From assembly GCA_964483985.1 (NCBI GenBank), contig CAZADS010000099.1:1-51064 (forward strand): DNA of 51,064 nt. Reading direction: 5' to 3'. Shown here piece by piece: positions 18,956 to 26,590 of this stretch; the stretch's first letter is position 1, and each line of letters opens with the position of its first letter. The stretch is from CAZADS01 sp964483985. GTDB taxonomy: Bacteria > Pseudomonadota > Alphaproteobacteria > Thalassobaculales > Thalassobaculaceae. The notes under the pieces were generated by a model, which was given only the letters and a program-made list of their open reading frames with translations, was not told where the DNA came from and searched no databases. Made by a program: the position numbers and the translations under genes.

Positions 18956-20113
18956 ATGCCGAAGCATATCGCTTTTTTGGTCACAGAGGATTGGTATTTT
19001 CGCCAACACTTCTTAGCCCTTGCTAAAGCGGCGCAAAAAGAAGGCTATCGCGTTAGCCTCCTTTGCCATACCGGCGAAAAAGGGCTTGATAGCCTGCACG
19101 AAATTCAAAAAAATGACATTTCCGTATATGGAATTGATTTTAAAAGATCTAGCATTAATCCAATTTATGAAAACAAAACTAGAAAACAAATCCTTTCTAC
19201 CTACAGAAAAATTCGACCTGACATTGTCCATCATATAGCCCTCAAACCCATACTTTACGGTCAGTATGCGGCTCGACTTGCAGGTATAAAAGCTAGGGTC
19301 AATCTATTACCAGGATTTGGATATATATTCACATCAGGAACAATTAGAGCAACTTTCCTTCGTTGGTTGGTTTCTTACCAGTTGATGAAGACACTAAATA
19401 ACGACTCTCACGGATTGATTACTTTAAATAAGGACGATCAAAATCAACTCGCAGAGCTTTTGAAAATTTCACCTGATTTAATTTTAACAATCCCCGGAAC
19501 GGGGGTAGACCTCGATAGATTCGAGATACAACCCGAATCAACGCCGGAGCATTCCGAAAGGGTTATAGTTACTTTCCTTGGCCGGTTTCTTCGCGATAAA
19601 GGTTTAGATGAGTTGGCAGAAGCCGCCCGCATCATTAAAGCTCGTTCGTTGCCCGTCCATATTCGGCTTGTGGGCTCTATTGATCCAAGTAATCCAAGTA
19701 GCTTCAAATCTTCCGATCTTCAAAAATGGGAAAGCGAAAACTTATTTGAAATCAACCCCTGGACTAACGATGTACCGCTTGTTTGGAGTAAGACCAATAT
19801 TGCAATACTTCCGTCACATAGAGAAGGTTTTGGCATGAGTTTAGCGGAAGCCGCCGCTACGAGGCGGGCTTTGATCGCCACTGATGTAACAGGATGCCGC
19901 GACGCAGTGATTGATGGGAAAAGTGGGCTGCTTATTCCCCCCCACGACCCATTAGCTATCGCTAATGCTATAGAAAAATTAGCTGTGCAAACAAATTTTA
20001 GAAAGAAATTGGCTGTTGGTGCGCGGCAAGACGCAGAAAATAGATTATCGGTTAAACTGATCAATAATGCCGTGATATCCCTTTACGCTAAATTGCTTAA
20101 AAAATCTTTTTGA
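18956..20113 (+). CDS. GT4-family glycosyltransferase
   Basis: A 385-residue GT-B glycosyltransferase of family 4. The N-terminal acceptor domain (LVTEDWYFRQHFLALAKAA) resembles capsule and exopolysaccharide transferases; the C-terminal nucleotide-sugar domain has FLGRFLRDKGLDELAEAA, and PSHREGFGMSLAEAAATRRA with the conserved E-x7-E type pair, then GLLIPPHDPLAIANAI. Likely transfers a sugar from a nucleotide or lipid donor onto a surface glycan intermediate at the cytosolic face. No polysaccharide locus surrounds it; it sits between trpS (four bases upstream) and nfuA, a place where relatives often have a universal-stress-type gene. Sugar and acceptor cannot be inferred. Confidence 0.9.
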   Translation: MPKHIAFLVTEDWYFRQHFLALAKAAQKEGYRVSLLCHTGEKGLDSLHEIQKNDISVYGIDFKRSSINPIYENKTRKQILSTYRKIRPDIVHHIALKPILYGQYAARLAGIKARVNLLPGFGYIFTSGTIRATFLRWLVSYQLMKTLNNDSHGLITLNKDDQNQLAELLKISPDLILTIPGTGVDLDRFEIQPESTPEHSERVIVTFLGRFLRDKGLDELAEAARIIKARSLPVHIRLVGSIDPSNPSSFKSSDLQKWESENLFEINPWTNDVPLVWSKTNIAILPSHREGFGMSLAEAAATRRALIATDVTGCRDAVIDGKSGLLIPPHDPLAIANAIEKLAVQTNFRKKLAVGARQDAENRLSVKLINNAVISLYAKLLKKSF

Positions 20114-20157
20114 CTTTTTATCAAAATCTCAAAGAAATATAAACTTGCGTAAAAATT

Positions 20158-20187
20158 TTGATCTTCCAACTATTCCTCATGTATGAT
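20158..20187 (+). promoter_or_regulatory. possible promoter for nfuA
   Basis: TTGATC at 20158-20163 and TATGAT at 20182-20187, 18 bases apart, in the 175-base spacer before nfuA. Match by eye only; the leader would be about 95 bases. Confidence 0.35.
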
Positions 20188-20288
20188 CTATCTAACCAAT
20201 ACACCTATTTATAGGACTTGATACCTCGGCTTAAATGGCCAAATAAGTTATTACGGTAAATTATAGGGATAATCGAAAGATCAAAAAA

Positions 20289-20849
20289 ATGTTCATACAA
20301 ACCGAAGAGACGCCAAATCCAGCTACTTTAAAGTTTCTCCCCGGTCGGGAAGTACTAAAAGGGGATAGCATTGATTTTCGATCACGAGAAGAAGCTAACC
20401 AATCTCCTTTAGCAGAAGCACTTTTTGCTGTGGATGGTGTCGTTGGGGTATTTCTTTCCGATGATTTTATCACTATCGCAAAAAACGACGAAAAAGATTG
20501 GCATCTGATGAAACCAGGCTTGCTCGGGGCCATTATGGAACATTTTATGGCAGGTCGACCTGTTATTAACCCCAATGTTGCTAATGTTAACAGTGATACT
20601 GAAGATGTTCAGGATGGAGAAGTTGTATCTCAAATTAAGGAACTCCTAAATACGCGAGTTCGCCCAGCCGTTGCCCAAGACGGAGGGGACATAGTTTTTG
20701 AGGGGTTTGAGAATGGCATCGTCACTCTTCAAATGAGAGGTGCTTGTGCAGGCTGCCCAAGCTCTACTGCGACTTTGAAAATGGGTATAGAAAATATGTT
20801 ACGTCACTATATTCCCGAAGTACAGGAGGTTCGTGCGTCAAATCTCTAA
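20289..20849 (+). CDS. nfuA: Fe-S cluster carrier/scaffold Nfu
   Basis: Assembles or carries [4Fe-4S] clusters to target apoproteins such as MiaB, which is also encoded here. The 186 residues have the Nfu N-terminal domain (MFIQTEETPNPATLKFLPG) and the NifU-like C-terminal domain with GACAGCPSS, where Cys153 and Cys156 form the cluster-binding CxxC. This is the alphaproteobacterial/mitochondrial NFU1 layout rather than the E. coli A-type fusion. nfuA upstream of tsaB-rimI is a common arrangement in alphaproteobacteria, here interrupted by two envelope genes. Confidence 0.95.
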   Translation: MFIQTEETPNPATLKFLPGREVLKGDSIDFRSREEANQSPLAEALFAVDGVVGVFLSDDFITIAKNDEKDWHLMKPGLLGAIMEHFMAGRPVINPNVANVNSDTEDVQDGEVVSQIKELLNTRVRPAVAQDGGDIVFEGFENGIVTLQMRGACAGCPSSTATLKMGIENMLRHYIPEVQEVRASNL

Positions 20850-20898
20850 GCCTTCTGTTTCAACGGTGGGGGTTTTCGAACGCTCGAAGATTCAGAAT

Positions 20899-21900
20899 AT
20901 GCTAAAAACAATCTCCGCAATCCCTACATCCAGCATGTTTTTAATGAGATTTTTGCTGCTTTTGTTTTGTGTTACGGAGATCGGGGGGGCTATTGCACCC
21001 TCTTCTGGATTTAGTTTGTTTCCTAAAAAGAAAGCTCCTGATTTCGGGTTTATGCTACAGCCACCTGCGAAAAGTTATTTTTCTACCCCAGTAATTAAAA
21101 CCGGAAGTGTAGTATCAATCGCTCGGCTAGAATCGCTATTTGATAATGCCAACTTTGACCTAGAAAACATACGTGGTGGACTTATGAAGGTGCCCCCATT
21201 ATTCCTCTCGGCGCTCCCCGATGACTTCCATAGCGTTTCAAAAGTTGACGCCCGTAAAAGTTTATTTGTGCGGATCGTTCTTCCTTTAGTTTTACATCAC
21301 AACCAATTAATCTCCGACCAGCGCCACTACCTTAACCACCTAAAACGCGAATTTCCCAAAGGCCTTAATAAAAATGATAAGATATGGCTTTTTGAACTTG
21401 CAAAACAATATCGAATAACAAACTTGGAAAAGAGAAATCAAATTGTAACCCAAGAAACGCTGGAAAAGTTATTAAAACGGGTGGACATTGTACCCGTTTC
21501 ACTCGCCCTAGCTCAGTCGGCAACCGAAAGTGGCTGGGGAACATCACGATTTGCACAGAAAGGAAATGCGCTTTTTGGCCAATGGACGTGGAAAAAACAT
21601 GCCGGAATAATTCCAAAGGAGCGGGAACCTGGACGCAACCATGCAATCAGGGCTTTTAACGAACTATATCAATCGGTTGCGTCATATATCGAAAATCTCA
21701 ATGTTAGTGCACATTACTCAGATTTTAGAAATGCCCGAGCCGCACTGAGAACGGTTGGTGCTCCTAACGGTAAATGGGGGTATATCCTAGCTGGTTATTT
21801 AAGTGCTTATTCTGAAGAAGGCCTTGATTATGTGAAAAAAATTAGAGTTATAATCAAGCTCAATTCGTTCAGCGACTTTGAAACCTCTCAGTTAATGTGA
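20899..21900 (+). CDS. Bax-like exported glucosaminidase-domain protein
   Basis: Likely cleaves or binds peptidoglycan outside the cytosol. I choose ATG 20899 (333 residues): a hydrophobic segment MFLMRFLLLLFCVTEIGGAIA follows, acting as signal or anchor; an upstream ATG at 20833 would overlap nfuA and add nothing recognisable. The C-terminal half holds the Bax/glucosaminidase domain with VPVSLALAQSATESGWGTSR (catalytic-type Glu in TESGWG), then GNALFGQWTW and YSDFRNARAALR. The stretch before it, about residues 100-190, is a helical region also seen in Bax proteins. Possible functional link to the deacetylase encoded on the other strand just downstream. Confidence 0.85.
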   Translation: MLKTISAIPTSSMFLMRFLLLLFCVTEIGGAIAPSSGFSLFPKKKAPDFGFMLQPPAKSYFSTPVIKTGSVVSIARLESLFDNANFDLENIRGGLMKVPPLFLSALPDDFHSVSKVDARKSLFVRIVLPLVLHHNQLISDQRHYLNHLKREFPKGLNKNDKIWLFELAKQYRITNLEKRNQIVTQETLEKLLKRVDIVPVSLALAQSATESGWGTSRFAQKGNALFGQWTWKKHAGIIPKEREPGRNHAIRAFNELYQSVASYIENLNVSAHYSDFRNARAALRTVGAPNGKWGYILAGYLSAYSEEGLDYVKKIRVIIKLNSFSDFETSQLM

Positions 21901-21957
21901 AGCATCCAAATTAGACGATTTCAACGGCACGATAGGTTAGCGGTATATCAAACAAAT

Positions 21958-23001
21958 TTACCTTACCATAAACTGGATACCAAACCACCTCCAACGACCA
22001 TCCGATGCAGGCATAGTGCAGTTAACTCGCGATCTACTACCGAGAGTGAATGCTCCTCGAAACCTAACTTCGACTCTGCGTTCCAATCTCTCTAAACGAA
22101 CCTGTCCTTCACTTGAAGCGAAACACGCCAATCTTTCCAACCCGCCAACTTCTTTAGGCACAGTAAAACCAAAAGCAGGAGGGTTATCTTTGAGGACCGG
22201 GTCGGCTGGGAGTATATCTGTAACGGGTAGGGGCAATGCATTTGCAATTAACCTGAATCTATCAATACCTCCATAACGTTCATTTAACGCAAATCTCGGG
22301 AGTGCAAAACTATCCAGTCTTATATCCAAAACTCCTGAGTGTTGTCCGAATGCAGCTCTAAATCCACTATTTATAACGAGATTACGAACAGCCAGACTAT
22401 ACTCACCATACGGGTACGCAAAAAGTTTAGGAAGTGTCCCTAACTCTTTAACAAATCGGGAATTTGACATATCCAGCTCGCGTTTCACTTCTCCCAATGG
22501 GATCAAAGGTAGGTGGGGATGAGACTTAGTTTGGCTTCCAATGGTTACGCCAGCATTTTTCAATTCTCTTATTTGATCCCAATTCATGTATCTTGGGTTT
22601 TTGCGATCGATAGAATCCGTGGCCACAAAAAGAGTAAAAGGCAATCTGGCTTCACGAAGTAACGGCCATGCTTCCTCGTAAACGGACTTATAAGCGTCAT
22701 CGATTGTTAGGCCGATAGTGCGCTCTGGAAGCACCTTACCTTGCTCTATTTTACCGACAATCTCGACCAGCGGGAGCACTGTATACCGTGCCTTTTTTAA
22801 CTCCGCTATATGAGCTTTAAATTGATCTATTCTGATATTAGCGGAAGGGAGGCCTACCTCCCCAAACCGATGATATACCAAAACTACAGCAGAATGAGAC
22901 GATCCGCTTTCCTGAGCAATTAAACGCGGTGCAAAAAAATTCACAACGCCGACAGAAAAAATAAGAGTAACGGCGGCCGCTATTTTTGATATAGATAACA
23001 T
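21958..23001 (-). CDS. exported polysaccharide deacetylase family protein
   Basis: A 347-residue protein with an N-terminal hydrophobic signal (IAAAVTLIFSVGVVNFFAPRL) and a NodB-type deacetylase domain at about 35-240: VVLVYHRFGE, LTIDDAYKSVYEEAWPLL (Asp101, Asp102), FVATDSI, and GSQTKSHPHLP. The second motif normally reads H(S/T)xxH; here the first metal histidine is Gln157 and only His161 remains, so activity or metal binding may differ. LFAYPYGEYS is the later conserved stretch. The last 80 residues (after DPVLKDNPPAFGF) form a small beta-rich domain I do not recognise. Probably acts on a periplasmic or cell-wall glycan. Convergent with the Bax-like gene. Confidence 0.88.
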   Translation of the reverse strand: MLSISKIAAAVTLIFSVGVVNFFAPRLIAQESGSSHSAVVLVYHRFGEVGLPSANIRIDQFKAHIAELKKARYTVLPLVEIVGKIEQGKVLPERTIGLTIDDAYKSVYEEAWPLLREARLPFTLFVATDSIDRKNPRYMNWDQIRELKNAGVTIGSQTKSHPHLPLIPLGEVKRELDMSNSRFVKELGTLPKLFAYPYGEYSLAVRNLVINSGFRAAFGQHSGVLDIRLDSFALPRFALNERYGGIDRFRLIANALPLPVTDILPADPVLKDNPPAFGFTVPKEVGGLERLACFASSEGQVRLERLERRVEVRFRGAFTLGSRSRVNCTMPASDGRWRWFGIQFMVR

Positions 23002-23133
23002 GTCTTTTACTTAAAATCCTTACCCCGTTTTCTATCACCTCAAAGAATAGTATACAGATTTTATACCCCTGCTTACCATAGACTTAGTAATTAGAGCATA
23101 TTAAACCACCAAATTTCTTTTTTTAGGTTCATC

Positions 23134-23841
23134 ATGCTGGTTCTTGCGATTGACAGTTCCACTACTTCATGCTCTGCCGCAGTAGTAAATGGTGATAATA
23201 TTGTCGCCCAAATGCTTTCCGAAGCCAATCAAAATCAATCTGCTTTGATTGTACCTATGATAGATAGGATTCTCCAAACCAATAGAATAAACTTAGCTAA
23301 AATAAATGCTATCGCAGTAACAACTGGTCCTGGTTCCTTCACGGGTTTACGTATCGGTGTAGCTGCCGCGAAGGGTTTAGCTCTTGCATTAGATTTACCG
23401 CTAATCGGGTTGTCTTGTTTCGATGTGATTACCCATCGGGCATTCAAAGATTTAAATGTCTCTCGATCAGATCTCCTAGTAATGACCGTAACAAGCAAAC
23501 GCAGAGAACTATATTGGAGATGCATAGATTCCAGAAATAATTTGGTCATAAATGATCAAGCATCAATTCCATCATTAATTGTCAGGAAGCTTTTATCTAT
23601 TCGACGATCTGGAACCGTTATGCATTTTATTGGACCGGGCTCAGCCAAACTAGCTGAATTTCTTCACAAAACTTACCAACCTTTCCTATTAAAAACCTTG
23701 CTCGGACCCCAAAATCCCCCGCTAGCATCAGATGTAGCATTCTTAGCTGCCGACGAAATACAGCAAACTGACAAACCATTAAATCAATACAGACCCGGTC
23801 TAGTCCCAAATTACCTAGGACGTTCCTATTTTCAATCGTAA
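23134..23841 (+). CDS. tsaB: tRNA threonylcarbamoyladenosine biosynthesis protein TsaB
   Basis: Partner of TsaD and TsaE in making t6A at position 37 of ANN-decoding tRNAs. The 235-residue ASKHA-fold protein opens with VLAIDSSTTSCSAAVV and has TTGPGSFTGLRIGVAAAKGLALAL near residues 60-85, both typical. It is followed 22 bases later by rimI, the usual partner gene. Start ATG 23134 follows TTTAGGTTCATC. Confidence 0.95.
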   Translation: MLVLAIDSSTTSCSAAVVNGDNIVAQMLSEANQNQSALIVPMIDRILQTNRINLAKINAIAVTTGPGSFTGLRIGVAAAKGLALALDLPLIGLSCFDVITHRAFKDLNVSRSDLLVMTVTSKRRELYWRCIDSRNNLVINDQASIPSLIVRKLLSIRRSGTVMHFIGPGSAKLAEFLHKTYQPFLLKTLLGPQNPPLASDVAFLAADEIQQTDKPLNQYRPGLVPNYLGRSYFQS

Positions 23842-23863
23842 AAAAAATGGGGTCAACTCACCA

Positions 23864-24463
23864 ATGCCAACAACGCTATCGTCTTCCAAAACCACATTAA
23901 ACAAATTTTTCTTCATTATTTGTACCAACGGAAACGAAATTTCCCTATATAAAGTTAACCGTTCCCAAAATAACCGAATCAAACGTCGATATTATCTTAC
24001 ACAGTTGACGGAACAGACTTGGTTGGCACGACAGATAGCCAATTTACAGGTCTTGCGCTATGGGATGCGGTGGAATAATTGTATTATTAGAGACTTTTTC
24101 AACAAAGGGTCAAATTGTGGTCTGTTCCTAATAAAAGCCAACATTACTGGTCCAATGCGATTGATTGGATATATTTTATTCCAAATCCAAATTGACGAAG
24201 CAGAAATACTTTCGCTAGGAGTTAACAAGTTTTATAGACGCGGGGGCATAGGTACTTATTTAATAAATCTAGCTTTTTTTGAAATGATTTCAAACGGCAT
24301 AGACTACACATTTTTGGAAGTAGCAGCCACAAACCGGAGAGCTATTTACTTTTATCGACACTTGGGCTTTGACAAAGTTGCTATAAGAAAACGCTATTAT
24401 TCTGCCTCTCGCGGACCCAGGCTAGATGCCATTGTCATGCGTAAATCATTGGTAAAGCAATAG
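23864..24463 (+). CDS. rimI: GNAT acetyltransferase, probable RimI (ribosomal protein S18 alanine N-acetyltransferase)
   Basis: GNAT fold with the acetyl-CoA loop RRGGIGTYLINLAF (Q/RxxGxG/A type) near residues 125-138, then FLEVAATNRRAIYFYRHLGF and RKRYY..-SRGPRLDAIVM, which are RimI hallmarks. RimI acetylates the N-terminus of S18. Position directly after tsaB supports the call. The product is 199 residues, about 40-50 longer than usual at the N-terminus; the extra part shows no domain, and the real start could lie later, but no better-supported start codon is visible. Confidence 0.85.
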   Translation: MPTTLSSSKTTLNKFFFIICTNGNEISLYKVNRSQNNRIKRRYYLTQLTEQTWLARQIANLQVLRYGMRWNNCIIRDFFNKGSNCGLFLIKANITGPMRLIGYILFQIQIDEAEILSLGVNKFYRRGGIGTYLINLAFFEMISNGIDYTFLEVAATNRRAIYFYRHLGFDKVAIRKRYYSASRGPRLDAIVMRKSLVKQ

Positions 24464-24791
24464 AACATTTTGCGAAGCAAATCAGTATATTTAATGGACA
24501 ATATTTACCACGTTACTTCTCCTCATCATTTATGAATGAAATCTTCCAATTCCTAATAAAAAACTAAATGTGTTAAACTGGTCGCCCAATCTTTATCCTA
24601 AAGTCATGTGGGTAACATATAAATGTCGATTTGATCGTTTATTCTGGATAAATAGTTATGTCCAAACTGGATAGAAATATCCGCGACAGCCGTAAAACCG
24701 TTTTGTCAGTCAAATGCCGAGAACCTTTCCCGAGAATCAAAAGAGAGAGCGAATTACAGCATAGTTTTGAAAAGGAAAGGTGTACAAAAAT
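24464..24791. other. gene-free stretch of 328 bases before olsB
   Basis: AT-rich spacer. In many alphaproteobacteria a Fur/Mur regulator gene stands here; no such frame is present. A 60-codon frame at 24658-24840 overlaps the olsB start and shows no family resemblance. I found no clear promoter pair or Pho box. Confidence 0.65.
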
Positions 24792-25670
24792 ATGGGATTC
24801 ATCGGAATGCGTTCAAAAATCGCTCGATCGGCACCAATAACTGCATCAACTAACGACATATTTTCTTTAACCCTTAAATCCGGGCATCTGGAAGTCCGAT
24901 TAGCAAAGGATCGTTTCGAGATTAAGGCTGCGCAGAAACTCCGGTATGAAGTTTTTTATGAAGAAATGGGCGCGATAGCTTCCCCAAAAGAGTTAGCTTT
25001 ACGAATTGATCGAGATGATTTCGATGACGAAGCCGACCACCTTCTTGTGATTGACCGGAAACTTCGTGAATCAAACTCCGATTCTAGTCTCTATCCTGTC
25101 GTGGGCACTTATCGCCTTCTTCGTCGCCCCAATAATGGTTTTAGGTCCGATTTTTACACTGAAAAGGAGTATGATATTTCCAAATTAACTTCCTTTCCAG
25201 GAAAAATAATGGAGTTGGGAAGGTCTTGCGTCGACACCCGTTATAGGAACCGAACAACAATGCAACTTCTATGGCAAGGAATCGCTGCATATATTTTTCA
25301 TTATAATATTGACTTAATGTTTGGATGCGCAAGTTTTCCTGGGGATGATCCAGAAGAGCATACCCAAGCTTTAGGTTATCTTGAATCGTTTCATCAAGCC
25401 CCAGATTTATTATGTCCCAAAGCCCTACCCAGCCGTCGCGTTAATATAGATTTAGAATCCGCTCCTTTGCTATGTCCAAAAATAGCTTTCTACAATTTAC
25501 CGCCTCTAATTATAGGATACTTACGATTAGGTGGATGGGTTGGCGAGGGGGCTGTTATTGATCACCAATTCAATACTACTGACGTTTGTATTGTGGTCAA
25601 AACAGAATGCTTGCCTAACAGGTATCATAAGCATTACCTAAGAACAGCTCGGACTGACGCATTACAATGA
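24792..25670 (+). CDS. olsB: L-ornithine N-alpha-acyltransferase OlsB
   Basis: Transfers a 3-hydroxyacyl group from ACP to the alpha-amino group of ornithine, giving lyso-ornithine lipid. The 292-residue protein has the acyltransferase_5-like GNAT fold: QKLRYEVFYEEMGA near 45, DDFDDEADHLLVID, VVGTYRLLR, IMELGRSCVDTRYRNRTTMQLLWQGIA split over the acetyl-CoA-type loop, and MFGCASFPGDDPEEHTQAL. I prefer ATG 24792, eleven bases after AGGAAAGG, over GTG 24780. The stop overlaps the next start (ATGA), coupling it to olsA. OlsB homologues of longer fused type (OlsF) exist; this is the separate form. Confidence 0.92.
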   Translation: MGFIGMRSKIARSAPITASTNDIFSLTLKSGHLEVRLAKDRFEIKAAQKLRYEVFYEEMGAIASPKELALRIDRDDFDDEADHLLVIDRKLRESNSDSSLYPVVGTYRLLRRPNNGFRSDFYTEKEYDISKLTSFPGKIMELGRSCVDTRYRNRTTMQLLWQGIAAYIFHYNIDLMFGCASFPGDDPEEHTQALGYLESFHQAPDLLCPKALPSRRVNIDLESAPLLCPKIAFYNLPPLIIGYLRLGGWVGEGAVIDHQFNTTDVCIVVKTECLPNRYHKHYLRTARTDALQ

Positions 25671-26500
25671 ACGGTAAAGATACGAGTTCCTCCGATGCTA
25701 CTTTCTGGGATAGCCCCGTCGAGGAATGGCCCTCTACGAGATCTAATTTCTTATCCGCCAGTCGACTTTTAGCCTACAGTTTAATAACCATTTCGCTCAT
25801 ACCTTTTCAAATTTTTGGCTTATTAATTTGGCCTTGGTTGGCACAGTCATTACCAATTTTTCATCACAGATTAAGTGCTGCAATTATTGGGCTAAAAATA
25901 GTTCGCAAAGGACATCCCCTTAATGCGCATTCAGTTCTGTTCGTAAGCAATCATGTCTCATATTTTGACATTATTGCCTTGGGCGCAATAATTCCCGGTA
26001 GCTTTGTTGCCAAATCCGACGTTTCCAGATGGCCTGTTTTTGGCACTTTGGCAAAACTGACTCGCACGGTTTTTATTGATAGGAATCCTAAATCTACCTT
26101 CCATCAACTAAATCAAATCAGACGCCGGCTCCAAAGTGGAGATCGGCTTATTCTATTTCCCGAAGGAACAAGTAGCGACGGAACCAGAGTACTGCCCTTC
26201 AAAAGTGCGGTATTTGAATCCGCACAAAAAGATAACGTTTTAATTCAACCGGTTACGTTAAATTACACGCGCCTTAACGGAATACCTATGGGCCGCGCAC
26301 TTCGCCCACTATTAGCATGGTATGGCGATATGGAACTGGTGCCTCACCTTTGGGCAGCCCTCTCACTGGGATCACAGGAAATTTCAATCACATTTCACGC
26401 GCCAGTAACAGCGCAGAATTTCAGCAATAGAAAAACGTTAGCCCGACATTGTCGTAAAACGGTAGCAGATGGGATGGGGACAAATAGCATTCAACCATAG
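25667..26500 (+). CDS. olsA: 1-acyl-sn-glycerol-3-phosphate / lyso-ornithine lipid acyltransferase (PlsC/OlsA family)
   Basis: Esterifies lyso-ornithine lipid with a second fatty acid to give ornithine lipid, or makes phosphatidic acid; both activities occur in the family. The 277 residues have an N-terminal membrane segment (LLAYSLITISLIPFQIFGLLI), the catalytic HxxxxD motif NHVSYFD (His96, Asp101) and LFPEGTSSDG (FPEG at 164-167), with VFIDRN between. The four-base overlap with olsB strongly favours the OlsA role. A plsC-like gene before miaB is a normal alphaproteobacterial feature; coupling to olsB is the added information. Confidence 0.9.
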   Translation: MNGKDTSSSDATFWDSPVEEWPSTRSNFLSASRLLAYSLITISLIPFQIFGLLIWPWLAQSLPIFHHRLSAAIIGLKIVRKGHPLNAHSVLFVSNHVSYFDIIALGAIIPGSFVAKSDVSRWPVFGTLAKLTRTVFIDRNPKSTFHQLNQIRRRLQSGDRLILFPEGTSSDGTRVLPFKSAVFESAQKDNVLIQPVTLNYTRLNGIPMGRALRPLLAWYGDMELVPHLWAALSLGSQEISITFHAPVTAQNFSNRKTLARHCRKTVADGMGTNSIQP

Positions 26501-26501
26501 C

Positions 26502-26529
26502 TTGACTTCAATGCAACCAGTGATAATCT
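26502..26529 (+). promoter_or_regulatory. possible promoter for the miaB-phoH-ybeY-corC-lnt unit
   Basis: TTGACT at 26502-26507 and TAATCT at 26524-26529, spaced 16 bases, in the 90-base gap after olsA. Match by eye, low certainty. Confidence 0.3.
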
Positions 26530-26590
26530 TAAACAATAACTGACGCGGGATGTAAGGAAGAGACCTGCGATGAATGCTAAACGGTAGCGA

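Noticed and set aside
24690..24780. Pho box upstream of olsB
   Set aside because: GTCA-like words occur (TTTTGTCAGTC, CGACAGCC) but not as an 11-base-spaced direct repeat.
24658..24840. 60-codon frame upstream of olsB
   Set aside because: No ribosome binding site or recognisable motif, and it overlaps the olsB start in another frame.
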